DNA of 64,000 bases from Pseudomonas sp. S06B 330 (GTDB taxonomy: Bacteria > Pseudomonadota > Gammaproteobacteria > Pseudomonadales > Pseudomonadaceae), in NCBI RefSeq assembly GCF_002845275.2, contig NZ_CP088149.1, positions 4,398,501 through 4,462,500 of the forward strand, in the 5' to 3' direction. The translations under genes and the position numbers were made by a program. The notes below the pieces were generated by a model, which was not told where the DNA came from, made no database searches, and worked only from the letters and a program-made list of their open reading frames with translations. Of the stretch, positions 45,327 to 54,257 are shown piece by piece; within the stretch, counting starts at the first letter, position 1, and every line of letters begins with the position of its first letter.

Positions 45327-46052
45327 TCAGCGCTGCATAATACGACCGAGAGCACTTCTCAGTCGCTCCTTGTCAGCGGCAGTCGGCTGCATGTACTGAG
45401 CGTCGCAAGGCGCGCTTAGCGCTACGGCGCCCTGAGCAACCTGGTCCACGACGTTTTTCACGCGATCATCGTTGACCGCCGCTTCTCCGATCGACACTGG
45501 ATTCTGCCCGCTTGTCAAGTACATTACCATTCCCCTCTCCATGAAGGCTACGTTCAGGCCTTTCAGGCCAACGTCTTGAGTAAGATTGCCCGTCTTTGTA
45601 GCCAGTTCAAAAAATTTTGTTTCGCCGCCGCTGTATGGGTCCATCAGCTTAGCTGTGTCCACCGACTTTACAGCGCAACTGTTACGAATCCAGCAACCTG
45701 CTGCGTGTCTCGCGCCCGAACCAGCAAAGCTAGCGACCATTGCGCCAGTTGCGTCGGGGTATTGGATATCCTGTCCGTATTCCAATATCACGCTGCCATC
45801 AGACTTGTCAACCATCAGCATTGCGATACCGGACAAGCCTGGATCATCCTTGATGCTGTCGTCGAAAAGGAACTCTTTCCAAGCTTGAATGACCTGAGAG
45901 TCGCCAGCAAAAAGGAAAACGGCGTGCTCGGTGTCAACAATCTTCTCAAAGCCGCTGTCATCGACGTAAAACACAGCATAGTCGGTATTGAAAGACCAGC
46001 GAGAATCCGTACCAGCCTTCAGCGCGCCCTTATCGTAGACATTCGTTGTCAT
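45327..46052 (-). CDS. HslV/proteasome-like Ntn-hydrolase
   Basis: A 241-residue protein I read as a remote relative of 20S/HslV peptidase subunits. It begins MTTNVYD; Met removal would expose Thr as nucleophile. Asp16 in TDSRWS matches Asp17 of HslV, Lys37 in FEKIVDTEHAVFLFAGD matches Lys33, and the GSG at 111-113 plus the following Ala-rich helix match the GSGG segment. The tail of about 90 residues is extra. No HslU-like ATPase is near. It lies between integrase and attR, a usual cargo place. Function unknown; fold from motifs only. Confidence 0.6.
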   Translation of the reverse strand: MTTNVYDKGALKAGTDSRWSFNTDYAVFYVDDSGFEKIVDTEHAVFLFAGDSQVIQAWKEFLFDDSIKDDPGLSGIAMLMVDKSDGSVILEYGQDIQYPDATGAMVASFAGSGARHAAGCWIRNSCAVKSVDTAKLMDPYSGGETKFFELATKTGNLTQDVGLKGLNVAFMERGMVMYLTSGQNPVSIGEAAVNDDRVKNVVDQVAQGAVALSAPCDAQYMQPTAADKERLRSALGRIMQR

Positions 46053-46175
46053 CGGAGTTCCGTTTCCCGAAAAAATTCGCGAAATTCTACGTCATTCCAT
46101 AACGATATCAAGCGCTATTTTCCACCCCAATCAGATGGTCTGAGGCGACCTAACGCGGCCTATTAGTCCGGTTAA

Positions 46176-46194
46176 TTGCCCTAAAAACGCCCTA
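46176..46194. other. Candidate right arm-type integrase sites
   Basis: Two GCCCTA copies in direct repeat (TTGCCCTAAAAACGCCCTA), 68 bases inside attR. They match the pair at 39250-39270 in sequence and spacing. Likely arm-binding sites for the integrase; not proven. Confidence 0.45.
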
Positions 46195-46215
46195 GCTCGA
46201 AACACCTGAACGACA

Positions 46216-46249
46216 AAGCCCCCGAGAACGTCAACGTTTTCGGGGGCTT
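46216..46249. terminator. Element-borne terminator beside tRNA-Ser
   Basis: Arms AAGCCCCCGAGAACG (46216-46230) and CGTTTTCGGGGGCTT (46235-46249) with one mismatch and a 4-base loop. It sits just past the tRNA 3' end and now replaces the original terminator at 39091. Confidence 0.75.
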
Positions 46250-46262
46250 CGTCTATTTCGCA

Positions 46263-46290
46263 TATGGCGGAGAGATAGGGATTTGAACCC
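46263..46290. repeat. attR: 3' end of tRNA-Ser
   Basis: The 28-base repeat shared with 39131-39158, here within the intact tRNA gene. Integration restores the gene, so the tRNA stays functional. Confidence 0.9.
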
Positions 46291-46354
46291 TAGGTACTGT
46301 TGCCAGTACAACGGATTTCGAATCCGTCCCGTTCGGCCACTCCGGCATCTCTCC
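46265..46354 (-). tRNA. tRNA-Ser (CGA)
   Basis: A 90-base serine tRNA on the minus strand. The acceptor stem GGAGAGA pairs with TCTCTCC, the anticodon loop reads TTCGAAA (anticodon CGA, codon UCG), there is a long variable arm as expected for Ser, and CCA is encoded. It follows purC on the same strand. It is the target of the element at 39131-46290. Confidence 0.95.
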
Positions 46355-46447
46355 AGTGGCGCGCATGATACCAGCAGTTTGCCCAAAGGCAAAGCCTGTT
46401 TGCGAAAAAAATTCGCGTGGTATCAGGCGCTTGCGTGAACTTGCCGC

Positions 46448-47158
46448 TTACAGCGGCACGCCCAGGCGTTTGGCAACTTCTTCGTAGGCTTCAATGACGT
46501 CGCCCAGACCCTGGCGGAAGCGGTCCTTGTCCATCTTCTTGCGGGTTTCTTTGTCCCACAGGCGGCAGCCGTCCGGGCTGAACTCGTCACCGAGGACGAT
46601 CTCGCCGTGGAATACGCCGAACTCCAGCTTGAAGTCGACCAGCAGCAGGCCTGCGTCGTCGAAGAGCTTGTTCAGCACTTCGTTGACCTTGAGCGACAGG
46701 GCTTTCATCTTCACCAACTGCTCGGCGGTGCCCCAGCCAAAGGCAACCACGTGGGATTCGTTGATGAACGGGTCACCCTTCTCGTCGTTCTTGAGAAACA
46801 GCTCGAAGGTCGACGGCTCAAGCTTGATGCCCTCTTCCACGCCCAGACGCTTGACCAGGCTGCCGGCAGCGTAGTTACGCACGACGCATTCAACCGGGAT
46901 CATGTCGAGCTTCTTGACCAGGCACTCGTTGTCGCCCAGCAGCTTGTCGAACTGAGTAGGGATGCCGGCTTCTTCAAGCTTTTGCATGATGAAGGCGTTG
47001 AACTTGTTGTTCACCATGCCTTTGCGGTCGAGCTGTTCGATACGCTTACCGTCGAACGCCGAGGTGTCGTTGCGAAACAGCAGGATCAAGCGGTCAGCGT
47101 CGTCGGTCTTGTAAACCGACTTGGCTTTGCCGCGGTAGAGTTCTTCACGTTTTTCCAT
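46448..47158 (-). CDS. purC: SAICAR synthase
   Basis: Phosphoribosylaminoimidazole-succinocarboxamide synthase, 236 residues, the usual size. It joins CAIR and aspartate in purine synthesis. Motifs: [37 protein letters not shown], and [19 protein letters not shown] with SPDGCRLWD. It is the last protein gene of the dapA-bamC-MBL-purC run, with tRNA-Ser after it. Confidence 0.96.
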   Translation of the reverse strand: MEKREELYRGKAKSVYKTDDADRLILLFRNDTSAFDGKRIEQLDRKGMVNNKFNAFIMQKLEEAGIPTQFDKLLGDNECLVKKLDMIPVECVVRNYAAGSLVKRLGVEEGIKLEPSTFELFLKNDEKGDPFINESHVVAFGWGTAEQLVKMKALSLKVNEVLNKLFDDAGLLLVDFKLEFGVFHGEIVLGDEFSPDGCRLWDKETRKKMDKDRFRQGLGDVIEAYEEVAKRLGVPL

Positions 47159-47187
47159 GATGGGCTCCGCTTGCTAAATAAGATGGG

Positions 47188-47946
47188 CTAGGCGATTTCG
47201 CGCCAGTCGAGCCCGCAATCCTGGTTGGCCACTTGCAGCCAGTCCGGGTCGCACCCGAGGGTGTCGACGAAACATTGCCGGGCCAGCTGTGGCTGGTTGT
47301 TCTTGCTACTGAGATGGGCCAGCACCAGATGTTGCAGGTTCTGCCAGTCCAGCTCCGACACCAGGCGCGCGGCCTGATGGTTGTTCAAATGTCCGTAGTC
47401 GCCACCCACCCGTTGCTTGAGAAACATCGGGTAAGGCCCGCGTCCGAGCAGGTCGCGGCAATGGTTGGCCTCGATCAGCAAGGCATCCAGGCCTTGATAG
47501 CTTTCCAGCAGAGCTGCGTCGTAGGAGCCAAGGTCGGTCAGCACGCCGAAACGCCGGCTTCCGTTGTCAAACACGTACTGCAATGGCTCAAGCGCGTCGT
47601 GGGTTACGCCTACGGCGCGGATGCTTAATCCACCGATTTGCAGGTGCTCATTTGCCGCCAGAAAACCCGCTGCCTCGACCGGCTTACGCATGCCACGCAA
47701 CGTGCCGCGGCTGAGGTAGACCGGTACATTGTAGCGCCGCGCCAGCAACCCCACCCCATGCACGTGATCGGCATGTTCGTGGGTGACCAGCACAGCACTC
47801 AACTGCTGGGCAGAAACGCCGAGCAGCGCCAGGCGCCGCTCGGTTTCACGCAGGGAAAAGCCGCAATCGACCAAGACAAGGGTGTTGCCACTGGCGATCA
47901 GCGTGCCATTTCCCTGGCTTCCACTTCCAAGTACGGCGAAGCGCAC
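47188..47946 (-). CDS. MBL-fold metallohydrolase
   Basis: A 252-residue metallo-beta-lactamase-fold hydrolase. The zinc motif is THEHADHVHG, with further ligands near GVTHDALEPL and LIEANHCRD. It belongs to the YycJ/WalJ-like group. The substrate is unknown. It starts one base after the bamC stop and ends 29 bases before purC, a conserved Pseudomonas order as I recall it. Confidence 0.88.
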   Translation of the reverse strand: MRFAVLGSGSQGNGTLIASGNTLVLVDCGFSLRETERRLALLGVSAQQLSAVLVTHEHADHVHGVGLLARRYNVPVYLSRGTLRGMRKPVEAAGFLAANEHLQIGGLSIRAVGVTHDALEPLQYVFDNGSRRFGVLTDLGSYDAALLESYQGLDALLIEANHCRDLLGRGPYPMFLKQRVGGDYGHLNNHQAARLVSELDWQNLQHLVLAHLSSKNNQPQLARQCFVDTLGCDPDWLQVANQDCGLDWREIA

Positions 47947-49062
47947 TTAACCCAGGTTGTCCTGAATCGCGCTCAGCACGCGGCGGGCGACATCAGTCGG
48001 GGCCACAGTGTTGATGTTCTTCTCGACGGTAACCTGAACGCTATCACCGACCTTGCTCAGGCGAACCTGGTAACGCTCGGCACGGGCTTCACGCTCTTCC
48101 TTGCTCGGCGCGCTGCCGAACAGCTTGCTGAAGAAACCAGGCTCCTGGTCTTTGGCCTCGGCGGTTTCAGCCAGGTTGATGTAGTACAGGCCCAGGCTGC
48201 GGTTGATGTCTTCAACGCGCCATTCGCCCTGTTCCAGGGCACGGCCAACACTGGACCAGGCACGATCAAGGTCAGCACCCATGTTCAGCACCGGGTTGCC
48301 GCTGCCGTCTTCGCTCAGGCTGACACGACTCGGGGCATCGAAGTCACGCGCGGCGAGCAATGATACCGAACCGCCCTTCTCGGCGCTGCGGGTCATGCTG
48401 GCGAGCATTTCATCGACCAGCATGGCATCGACACCGGTGTTTTCCGAACGGGCCGGGAAATCAGGCTCGGCAGTACTGCCGGCGGGACGCTCGACACTGA
48501 CGATGTAAACCTCACTGGTGTTGCGCTGCACGCCCGGCTCAATACGAATGCGGGTACGCACTTCGTTGTCGCGGCTGCTCGACGCACTGGCCAGACGACC
48601 GGCCATCGCCCCGGAAAGCTCGTCAAAACGCTGCCAGGTGGTGTTGAACTCACCGGTCTGTGGGCGCTCTTCGGCGATGCGGAAACCGTTGTCTTCAAAG
48701 AACTGCCGAGCGACCGGCCAGACTTCGGCAGGCGCACGCTGGGCCAGGACCCAACGGGAACTGCCGCTCTTCTGCAGGCTGAAATCACTGATGTCGGCTG
48801 CCGCGTTCAACGGCAATGGCCGTGGCACCTCGAACTCACCCTTGACGTTATCGTCAGCGACGTTGCGCGGGATCGGCAGCAGCGGATCCAGGCGTTTGGC
48901 ACTGCTGACGTCAGGTGGCAGTTGCATCGGTGCCTTCTGAGTGGCCTCCAGATAATCGCTGCCACGGTCACGGAAGTAACCCTCTTCGCCCCAGAGCCAG
49001 CCACAACCACTGGTGCTGGAAATGATCAAGGCAAGGGCGGAAAGACCAGCCAATCGCTTCAT
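47947..49062 (-). CDS. bamC: Outer-membrane assembly lipoprotein BamC
   Basis: BamC (NlpB), 371 residues, an accessory lipoprotein of the BAM complex that inserts beta-barrel proteins in the outer membrane. The signal is MKRLAGLSALALIISSTSGC with lipobox TSGC; the conserved unstructured start SDYLEATQKAPMQLPPDV follows. Two helix-grip domains make up the rest. The ATG at 49062 is chosen since it starts the signal peptide. It follows dapA by 17 bases. Confidence 0.93.
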   Translation of the reverse strand: MKRLAGLSALALIISSTSGCGWLWGEEGYFRDRGSDYLEATQKAPMQLPPDVSSAKRLDPLLPIPRNVADDNVKGEFEVPRPLPLNAAADISDFSLQKSGSSRWVLAQRAPAEVWPVARQFFEDNGFRIAEERPQTGEFNTTWQRFDELSGAMAGRLASASSSRDNEVRTRIRIEPGVQRNTSEVYIVSVERPAGSTAEPDFPARSENTGVDAMLVDEMLASMTRSAEKGGSVSLLAARDFDAPSRVSLSEDGSGNPVLNMGADLDRAWSSVGRALEQGEWRVEDINRSLGLYYINLAETAEAKDQEPGFFSKLFGSAPSKEEREARAERYQVRLSKVGDSVQVTVEKNINTVAPTDVARRVLSAIQDNLG

Positions 49063-49079
49063 GCGGTGTACGTCCTCAA

Positions 49080-49958
49080 TTAAAACTTCAGGCCGCACTG
49101 GCGCATCGCCTGGCGTACCGTATCGTGACAGGATTCGCTCAGCCAGGTCAGCGGCAAGCGGATGCCTTTGTGCATCAGGCCCATTTCGACCAAAGCCCAC
49201 TTCACCGGAATCGGGTTGGCTTCGATGAACAGGTCCTTGTGCAGAGGCATTAATTTTTCGTTGATGGCGCGGGCTTTCTCGGCATTGCCTTCGAGCGCGG
49301 CCTCACAGAGATCAGCCATTTCCCGCGGGGCAACGTTGGCGGTCACGGAAATGTTGCCTTTGCCGCCGAGCAGGATCAGCTCGACTGCAGTCGGATCATC
49401 GCCGGAGAGCACGATGAAGTCATCGCTCACACCATCGAGAATGGCCTTGGCGCGCTTCAGGTCGCCGGTGGCTTCCTTGATGCCGATGATGTTCGGCACG
49501 CTCGACAGGCGAATCACGGTCTCGGCCTGCATGTCGCAGGAGGTGCGGCCGGGTACGTTGTAGAGGATCTGCGGGATGTCGACGGCTTCGGCAATGTGCT
49601 TGAAGTGCTGGTACAGACCTTCCTGAGTCGGCTTGTTGTAGTACGGGACAACCAGCAGGCAGGCATCAGCACCGGCATCCTTGGCGTTCTGGGTCAGGTG
49701 CACCGCTTCGCTGGTGGAGTTGGCACCGGTACCGGCGATCACCGGGATACGGCCATTGACCTGCTTAACCACGGCCTTGATGACTTCAATGTGCTCATTG
49801 ACATCCAGGGTCGCCGACTCGCCGGTGGTACCGACGGCAACGATGGCATGGGTGCCGTTTTCCAGGTGGAAGTCCACGAGTTTGCTGAGGCTGTCCCAAT
49901 CAAGACGCCCTTGTGCATCCATGGGTGTGACCAATGCCACCATACTGCCCGCAATCAT
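49080..49958 (-). CDS. dapA: 4-hydroxy-tetrahydrodipicolinate synthase
   Basis: DapA, 292 residues, first committed enzyme of lysine and diaminopimelate synthesis. Motifs: [29 protein letters not shown], the Tyr in [11 protein letters not shown], and the Schiff-base Lys in [16 protein letters not shown] before the ATG at 49958 excludes an 81-codon upstream extension. It heads the run to purC and diverges from the gcvR-like gene. Confidence 0.96.
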   Translation of the reverse strand: MIAGSMVALVTPMDAQGRLDWDSLSKLVDFHLENGTHAIVAVGTTGESATLDVNEHIEVIKAVVKQVNGRIPVIAGTGANSTSEAVHLTQNAKDAGADACLLVVPYYNKPTQEGLYQHFKHIAEAVDIPQILYNVPGRTSCDMQAETVIRLSSVPNIIGIKEATGDLKRAKAILDGVSDDFIVLSGDDPTAVELILLGGKGNISVTANVAPREMADLCEAALEGNAEKARAINEKLMPLHKDLFIEANPIPVKWALVEMGLMHKGIRLPLTWLSESCHDTVRQAMRQCGLKF

Positions 49959-50218
49959 GAAACTGCTCCTGCCGGAAAAAGAGAGCGGTAATGGTACTGG
50001 CGCCATCGGCCTTGCACAAGCGAAGCAGGCGGCTGGAGCATTCCCCTCAGCGGCCATTTTCGCTACCCTTCTCTCTTTGATCGGTACACAGCGGCCCGCC
50101 GGGCTGCCGACAACCTGCGCAGGCAGTGCCCAAAGCCTCGATCCTGAGCCCCGGGACCACGCCTTCCCGCCATTCTGACCTGTCGGGTACCGACCGCTCA
50201 TCGCTTTAGGAATGCTGC

Positions 50219-50779
50219 ATGTCCACCCCCACCGTTCGCGAACAATTCCTTGTCATCAGTGCTTTGGGTGCCAATCCCATGGAACTGACCAACATCCTGT
50301 GCCGAGCCAGTAACGACAATCGCTGCTCGGTCGTCACCTCGCGCCTGACCCGCCACGGCGAGTGCAGTGCGCTGGTCCTCCAGGTTGCCGGTAGCTGGGA
50401 CGCCTTGGCGCGCTTTGAAGGCGCCCTGCCGGGTCTGGCCAAGAAGCACACCTTCACCGTGAATGTGGTGCGTAGCGCCGAACTTGAAGTGCGCCCACTG
50501 GCCCTGCCGTACGTGGCCTATGTCAGCGCCGCCTATCGGCCGGACATCATCAATGAGCTGTGTCAGTTCTTCATCGACCACCATGTCGAACTGGAGAACC
50601 TGACCTGCGACACCTACCAGGCGCCACAGACCGGCGGCACCATGCTCAACGCCACGTTCACCGTGACCCTGCCGGCCGGCACCCAGATCAGCTGGCTGCG
50701 CGACCAGTTCCTGGACTTCTCCGACGCCCTGAACCTGGATGCGCTGATTGAACCTTGGCGCCCACAGAACCCACTGTAA
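50219..50779 (+). CDS. GcvR-like ACT-domain protein
   Basis: A 186-residue protein with two ACT domains, resembling the glycine cleavage system repressor GcvR. First [22 protein letters not shown]; second: [19 protein letters not shown]. In enterics GcvR antagonises GcvA in a glycine-dependent way; whether this holds in Pseudomonas is unclear. It is followed by bcp after 11 bases. TTAGGAATGCTGC is its ribosome site. Confidence 0.85.
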   Translation: MSTPTVREQFLVISALGANPMELTNILCRASNDNRCSVVTSRLTRHGECSALVLQVAGSWDALARFEGALPGLAKKHTFTVNVVRSAELEVRPLALPYVAYVSAAYRPDIINELCQFFIDHHVELENLTCDTYQAPQTGGTMLNATFTVTLPAGTQISWLRDQFLDFSDALNLDALIEPWRPQNPL

Positions 50780-50790
50780 GGAAGCATTCC

Positions 50791-51264
50791 ATGGCCGTTG
50801 AACTCGACCAACCCGTCGCCGATTTCCAGGCCCAGGCCACCAGTGGCCAAAGCATCAGCCTGGCAGACCTTGCGGGTAAGCAAGTGGTGCTCTACTTCTA
50901 CCCCAAGGACAGCACCCCCGGCTGCACCACTGAAGGCCAGGGCTTTCGTGATCAGTATGCGGCCTTCCAAGCAGCCAATACCGAGGTGTTTGGCGTGTCT
51001 CGTGACGGGATCAAATCCCACGAGAACTTCAAAGCCAAGCAGGCATTCCCGTTTGAACTGATCAGCGACAAGGATGAAGCCCTGTGCCAGCTGTTCGACG
51101 TGATCAAACTGAAGAAGCTGTACGGCAAGGAATACCTGGGCGTTGATCGCAGCACGTTCCTGATCGACAAGAACGGTGTGCTGCGCAAGCAATGGCGTGG
51201 CGTGAAGGTGCCTGGGCATGTGGATGCCGTTTTGGCTGAAGCACAGGCACTGAACAAGGCCTAA
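50791..51264 (+). CDS. bcp: Peroxiredoxin Bcp
   Basis: A thioredoxin-dependent peroxiredoxin (BCP/PrxQ type), 157 residues. The peroxidatic Cys is in STPGCTTEGQGF. The resolving Cys usually five residues later is missing, so it is a 1-Cys or atypical form. It removes hydroperoxides in the cytoplasm. The start at 50791 follows AAGGAAGCATTCC. Confidence 0.92.
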   Translation: MAVELDQPVADFQAQATSGQSISLADLAGKQVVLYFYPKDSTPGCTTEGQGFRDQYAAFQAANTEVFGVSRDGIKSHENFKAKQAFPFELISDKDEALCQLFDVIKLKKLYGKEYLGVDRSTFLIDKNGVLRKQWRGVKVPGHVDAVLAEAQALNKA

Positions 51265-51287
51265 GCCCCACGGCCTTGAACACCGTA

Positions 51288-51370
51288 GTGGGAGCCGGCC
51301 TTGCGGCGATGGTTTCAGCGCAGTGTCAGCTGATGCGCGCTGCCTGCATCGCCGCAAGGCTGGCTCCCAC
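51288..51370. repeat. Inverted REP pair
   Basis: Two REP units in opposite orientation, 51288-51310 and 51348-51370, nearly exact complements (one mismatch in 23). They separate the convergent bcp and AI-2E genes and can form a long hairpin terminator. Confidence 0.75.
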
Positions 51371-51384
51371 AACCCTGCTCATCA

Positions 51385-52455
51385 TCAAAGCAGCGGCGCC
51401 ACCGCAGGTTCCTGGCGCGGCCAGGCATCCAGCACCGCCTTGAACAGAGTTGCCAATGGGATCGCGAAGAAAATCCCCCAGAAGCCCCATAGCCCACCAA
51501 ACAGCAGCACTGCACAGATGATTGCCACCGGGTGCAGGCTCACCGCCTCAGAGAACAGCAGCGGCACCAGGACGTTGCCATCCAGCGCCTGGATGATCGC
51601 GTAGACCGCCATCAAATAGATGAACTGGTCACCCCAACCCCACTGGAACAGCGCGATCAAGGTGACCGGCACGGTGACCACCACGGCGCCGACATACGGC
51701 ACCACCACCGACAATCCCACCAGCAACGCCAGCAGCGCCGCATAGTTGAGCCCCAGGGTGATAAAGGCGATGTAGGTCGCCACGCCACAAATCAAGATCT
51801 CGATGCCTTTGCCACGAATGTAATTGGCGATCTGCCGGTTCATTTCCTCGGCGACCCGGGTCATCAGCGCCCGCTCGCGTGGCAGATAGCCGCTGACCCA
51901 GCGCGCGATCAGTTCACGGTCCTTGAGGAAGAAAAACACCAGGATCGGCACCAGTACCAGGTAGATCATGACGCTCATCAGCAACGGCAGACTGGAGAGC
52001 GAAAAGGTCAACGCCCACTGACCAAATTTGCCAATCTCACCACGCATGGCCTCAATCGCCCGCAGCACTTGCTCGTCAGACACCAGGTGCGGATAACGTT
52101 CAGGCAACAGCAGCAACAGTGACTGCCATTTGCCGAGCATGCCTGGCAGCTCATTGAGCAAGGTAATCAACTGATGCCAAAGCAACGGCACCAACACCAG
52201 CAGAAACACCGCCAGCGCGCCCATGAACAGGGTAAAGACCAGGCCGACGGCATAGCGGGTCGGCACCCGCAGGCGCTCCAGGGCGTTGACCAGCCCCTGC
52301 ATGAGGAACGCCAGGACCATACCGGCCAGCACTGGCGCCAGCATGCCACCGAGGGTCAGCACGGCGGTGAAGGCCAGAAACAGCAGAACCATCAGCACCA
52401 CTGCTTCTTCATTGGAGAAGTAGCGTTGCATCCAGTCGCGAAGCACCTTGAACAT
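51385..52455 (-). CDS. AI-2E-family transporter
   Basis: A 356-residue inner-membrane protein of the AI-2E/PerM family with about seven or eight membrane segments. The C-terminal half has GLSVVVPYVGAVVVTVPVTL and the family loop IIQALDGNVLVPLLFSEAV. Members export small molecules or act as sodium/proton antiporters; the substrate is unknown. It follows the TusA-like gene by 23 bases, and the order TusA-AI-2E is conserved. Confidence 0.87.
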   Translation of the reverse strand: MFKVLRDWMQRYFSNEEAVVLMVLLFLAFTAVLTLGGMLAPVLAGMVLAFLMQGLVNALERLRVPTRYAVGLVFTLFMGALAVFLLVLVPLLWHQLITLLNELPGMLGKWQSLLLLLPERYPHLVSDEQVLRAIEAMRGEIGKFGQWALTFSLSSLPLLMSVMIYLVLVPILVFFFLKDRELIARWVSGYLPRERALMTRVAEEMNRQIANYIRGKGIEILICGVATYIAFITLGLNYAALLALLVGLSVVVPYVGAVVVTVPVTLIALFQWGWGDQFIYLMAVYAIIQALDGNVLVPLLFSEAVSLHPVAIICAVLLFGGLWGFWGIFFAIPLATLFKAVLDAWPRQEPAVAPLL

Positions 52456-52478
52456 TGACGATCCTTAAGGAGAAAAAC

Positions 52479-52718
52479 TCAGGCTTTGCGCAGCCAGTAG
52501 GTGTAGACACCGTCCTCAGCTGTTTCGAGCAACAGCGTATGACCGGCCAATTTGGCAAAAGTGCGAAAGTCGCGTTGCGATCCGCCATCAGTGGCCAGCA
52601 CTTTGAGCACAGCGCCACTGGCCAGGCGATTGAGCTCCATCTTCGCCTTGAGCAGTGGCAGCGGGCAGTTCAGACCGCAGGCGTCGAGTTCGGCGTCAAA
52701 CGTCGGGGTATCGCTCAT
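52479..52718 (-). CDS. TusA-family sulfur carrier
   Basis: A 79-residue SirA/TusA-like protein. The active Cys is in ELDACGLNCPLPLLKAKMEL, and RDFRTFAKLAGHTLL follows. It carries persulfide sulfur; a related Pseudomonas protein (PA1006, from memory) affects molybdenum cofactor use. It starts a minus-strand pair with the AI-2E gene. Confidence 0.88.
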   Translation of the reverse strand: MSDTPTFDAELDACGLNCPLPLLKAKMELNRLASGAVLKVLATDGGSQRDFRTFAKLAGHTLLLETAEDGVYTYWLRKA

Positions 52719-52822
52719 CAGGGGCTCCAGGCAGATTCGATCAAGTCTCGTAGAATACCGCCACTGGTCGCCAACGTGTGAGCCAGCTACAGTAAGGCTC
52801 TTTGTCGACCAGAGCTTCGTGC

Positions 52823-54256
52823 ATGAATTTACTGCGCCCTACCCTGCTGACGCTGGCCTGTTTAATGGCGCTGCCAAGCCATGCCGACGACCTGCCGTCA
52901 CTTGGCGACGCCAGTTCTGCCATTGTCTCCCCACAACAAGAGCATCAGTTGGGCCGCGCCTGGCTCAGTCTGCTGCGGGGCAATGTCAACCAACTGAACG
53001 ATCCCCAGCTCAAGGACTATGTTGAAACCAGCGTCTATCGCCTGGCCGAAACCAGCCAGCTACAGGACCGGCGCCTGGAATTCATCCTCATCGACAGTCG
53101 CGAGCTCAACGCCTTTGCCGCCCCGGGCGGGATTGTCGGGGTCAACGGTGGCCTGTTTCTCAATGCCCAGACCGAAGGTGAATACGCCTCGGTACTGGCC
53201 CACGAATTGGCGCACTTGTCGCAACGCCACTTTGCTCGCGGCGTTGAAGCCCAACAGCGCATGCAGTTGCCAATGATGGCGGCATTGCTCGCCGGTATCG
53301 TTGCCGCTGCCGCCGGTGCGGGCGATGCGGGTATCGCCGCTATCGCCGGTACCCAAGCAGCAGCCATTCAGGAACAACGGCGATTCTCTCGGCAGAACGA
53401 ACAGGAAGCCGACCGCATCGGCATCCTCAACCTGGAAAAGGCCGGTTACGATCCGCGCAACATGCCCAGCATGTTCGAGCGCCTGATGCGCCAGTACCGC
53501 TACGACGCCAAACCACCCGAATTCCTGTTGACTCACCCGGTAACCGAGTCGCGTATCGCCGACACCCGTAACCGTGCAGAGCAAGCGCCCAAGGGCGGCA
53601 CCGAAGACAGCAAGCGCTATCAACTGATCCGCGCCCGTGTCGCGCTGATCTATGAGGGCACCCCAGGCCTTGCCGCCAAGCGCTTTCGCGCCCAACTGGA
53701 CGAGGATCCGAGCCTCGACTCGGCCCGTTATGGTTTGGCCCTGGCACAGATCAAGGGTGGCCGTCTCAATGAGGCGCGGGACAGCCTCAAGCCGTTGCTG
53801 AGCAAGGCGCCCAACGACATCACCTACAACCTTGCGCAGATCGACCTGGAGATCACCAACAATCGCCTGGCCGATGCCCAGCAGCGGGTTGAGCGGATGC
53901 GAGCGCTGTACCCGGCGAACTACCCGCTGCAGCAAGCGCGGATTGACCTGTTGCTCAAACAGAACCGTCCGGCGGAAGCTGAAAAAGCCCTGGATGCCCT
54001 ACTGAAGAACCGCCCGGATGATCCAGACGTGTGGTACGACGTCGCTGAAGTTCGCGGGCTGTCCGGCAATACGATTGGCCTGCACCAGGCACGTGCCGAG
54101 TACTTCGCCCTGGTCGGCGACTATGACCAGGCGGTGCAGCAGCTCGACTATGCCAAGCAACGTGCCGGCACCAACTTTGTGCTGGCGTCGAAGATCGATG
54201 CGCGTCAGCGTGAAATGCTGGAGCAGCAGCGGATGATTAAAGAGATGATGCGCTGA
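52823..54256 (+). CDS. M48 metalloprotease with TPR, BepA-like
   Basis: A 477-residue periplasmic zinc protease. Signal peptide: MNLLRPTLLTLACLMALPSHA. The zinc site HELAH is at about 127-131, with the third ligand in NEQEADRIG. TPR-like helices fill the second half (LKPLLSKAPNDITYNLAQID, then RPAEAEKALDALLKNRPDD). BepA-type proteases check outer-membrane proteins, including LptD. The start at 52823 begins the signal peptide. It lies between the TusA-like gene (divergent) and nadA (convergent). Confidence 0.92.
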   Translation: MNLLRPTLLTLACLMALPSHADDLPSLGDASSAIVSPQQEHQLGRAWLSLLRGNVNQLNDPQLKDYVETSVYRLAETSQLQDRRLEFILIDSRELNAFAAPGGIVGVNGGLFLNAQTEGEYASVLAHELAHLSQRHFARGVEAQQRMQLPMMAALLAGIVAAAAGAGDAGIAAIAGTQAAAIQEQRRFSRQNEQEADRIGILNLEKAGYDPRNMPSMFERLMRQYRYDAKPPEFLLTHPVTESRIADTRNRAEQAPKGGTEDSKRYQLIRARVALIYEGTPGLAAKRFRAQLDEDPSLDSARYGLALAQIKGGRLNEARDSLKPLLSKAPNDITYNLAQIDLEITNNRLADAQQRVERMRALYPANYPLQQARIDLLLKQNRPAEAEKALDALLKNRPDDPDVWYDVAEVRGLSGNTIGLHQARAEYFALVGDYDQAVQQLDYAKQRAGTNFVLASKIDARQREMLEQQRMIKEMMR

Positions 54257-54257
54257 C

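Larger units (their letters stand above)
39131..46290. mobile_element. tRNA-Ser-integrated element, prophage remnant
   Basis: An element of about 7.1 kb bounded by a 28-bp direct repeat, with tyrosine integrase and excisionase-like genes near the tRNA end. Cargo: a small hypothetical protein, TetR regulator, flavoprotein reductase, GH19 lysin, Rz/Rz1, a broken Toprim primase and an HslV-like protein. No head, tail, terminase or portal gene is seen. Several parts are clearly AT-richer than the flanks. It is either a degraded prophage or a satellite. Confidence 0.85.

Noticed and set aside
39131-46290. Complete inducible prophage
   Set aside because: No terminase, portal, capsid or tail genes, a broken primase, and a length of only 7 kb.
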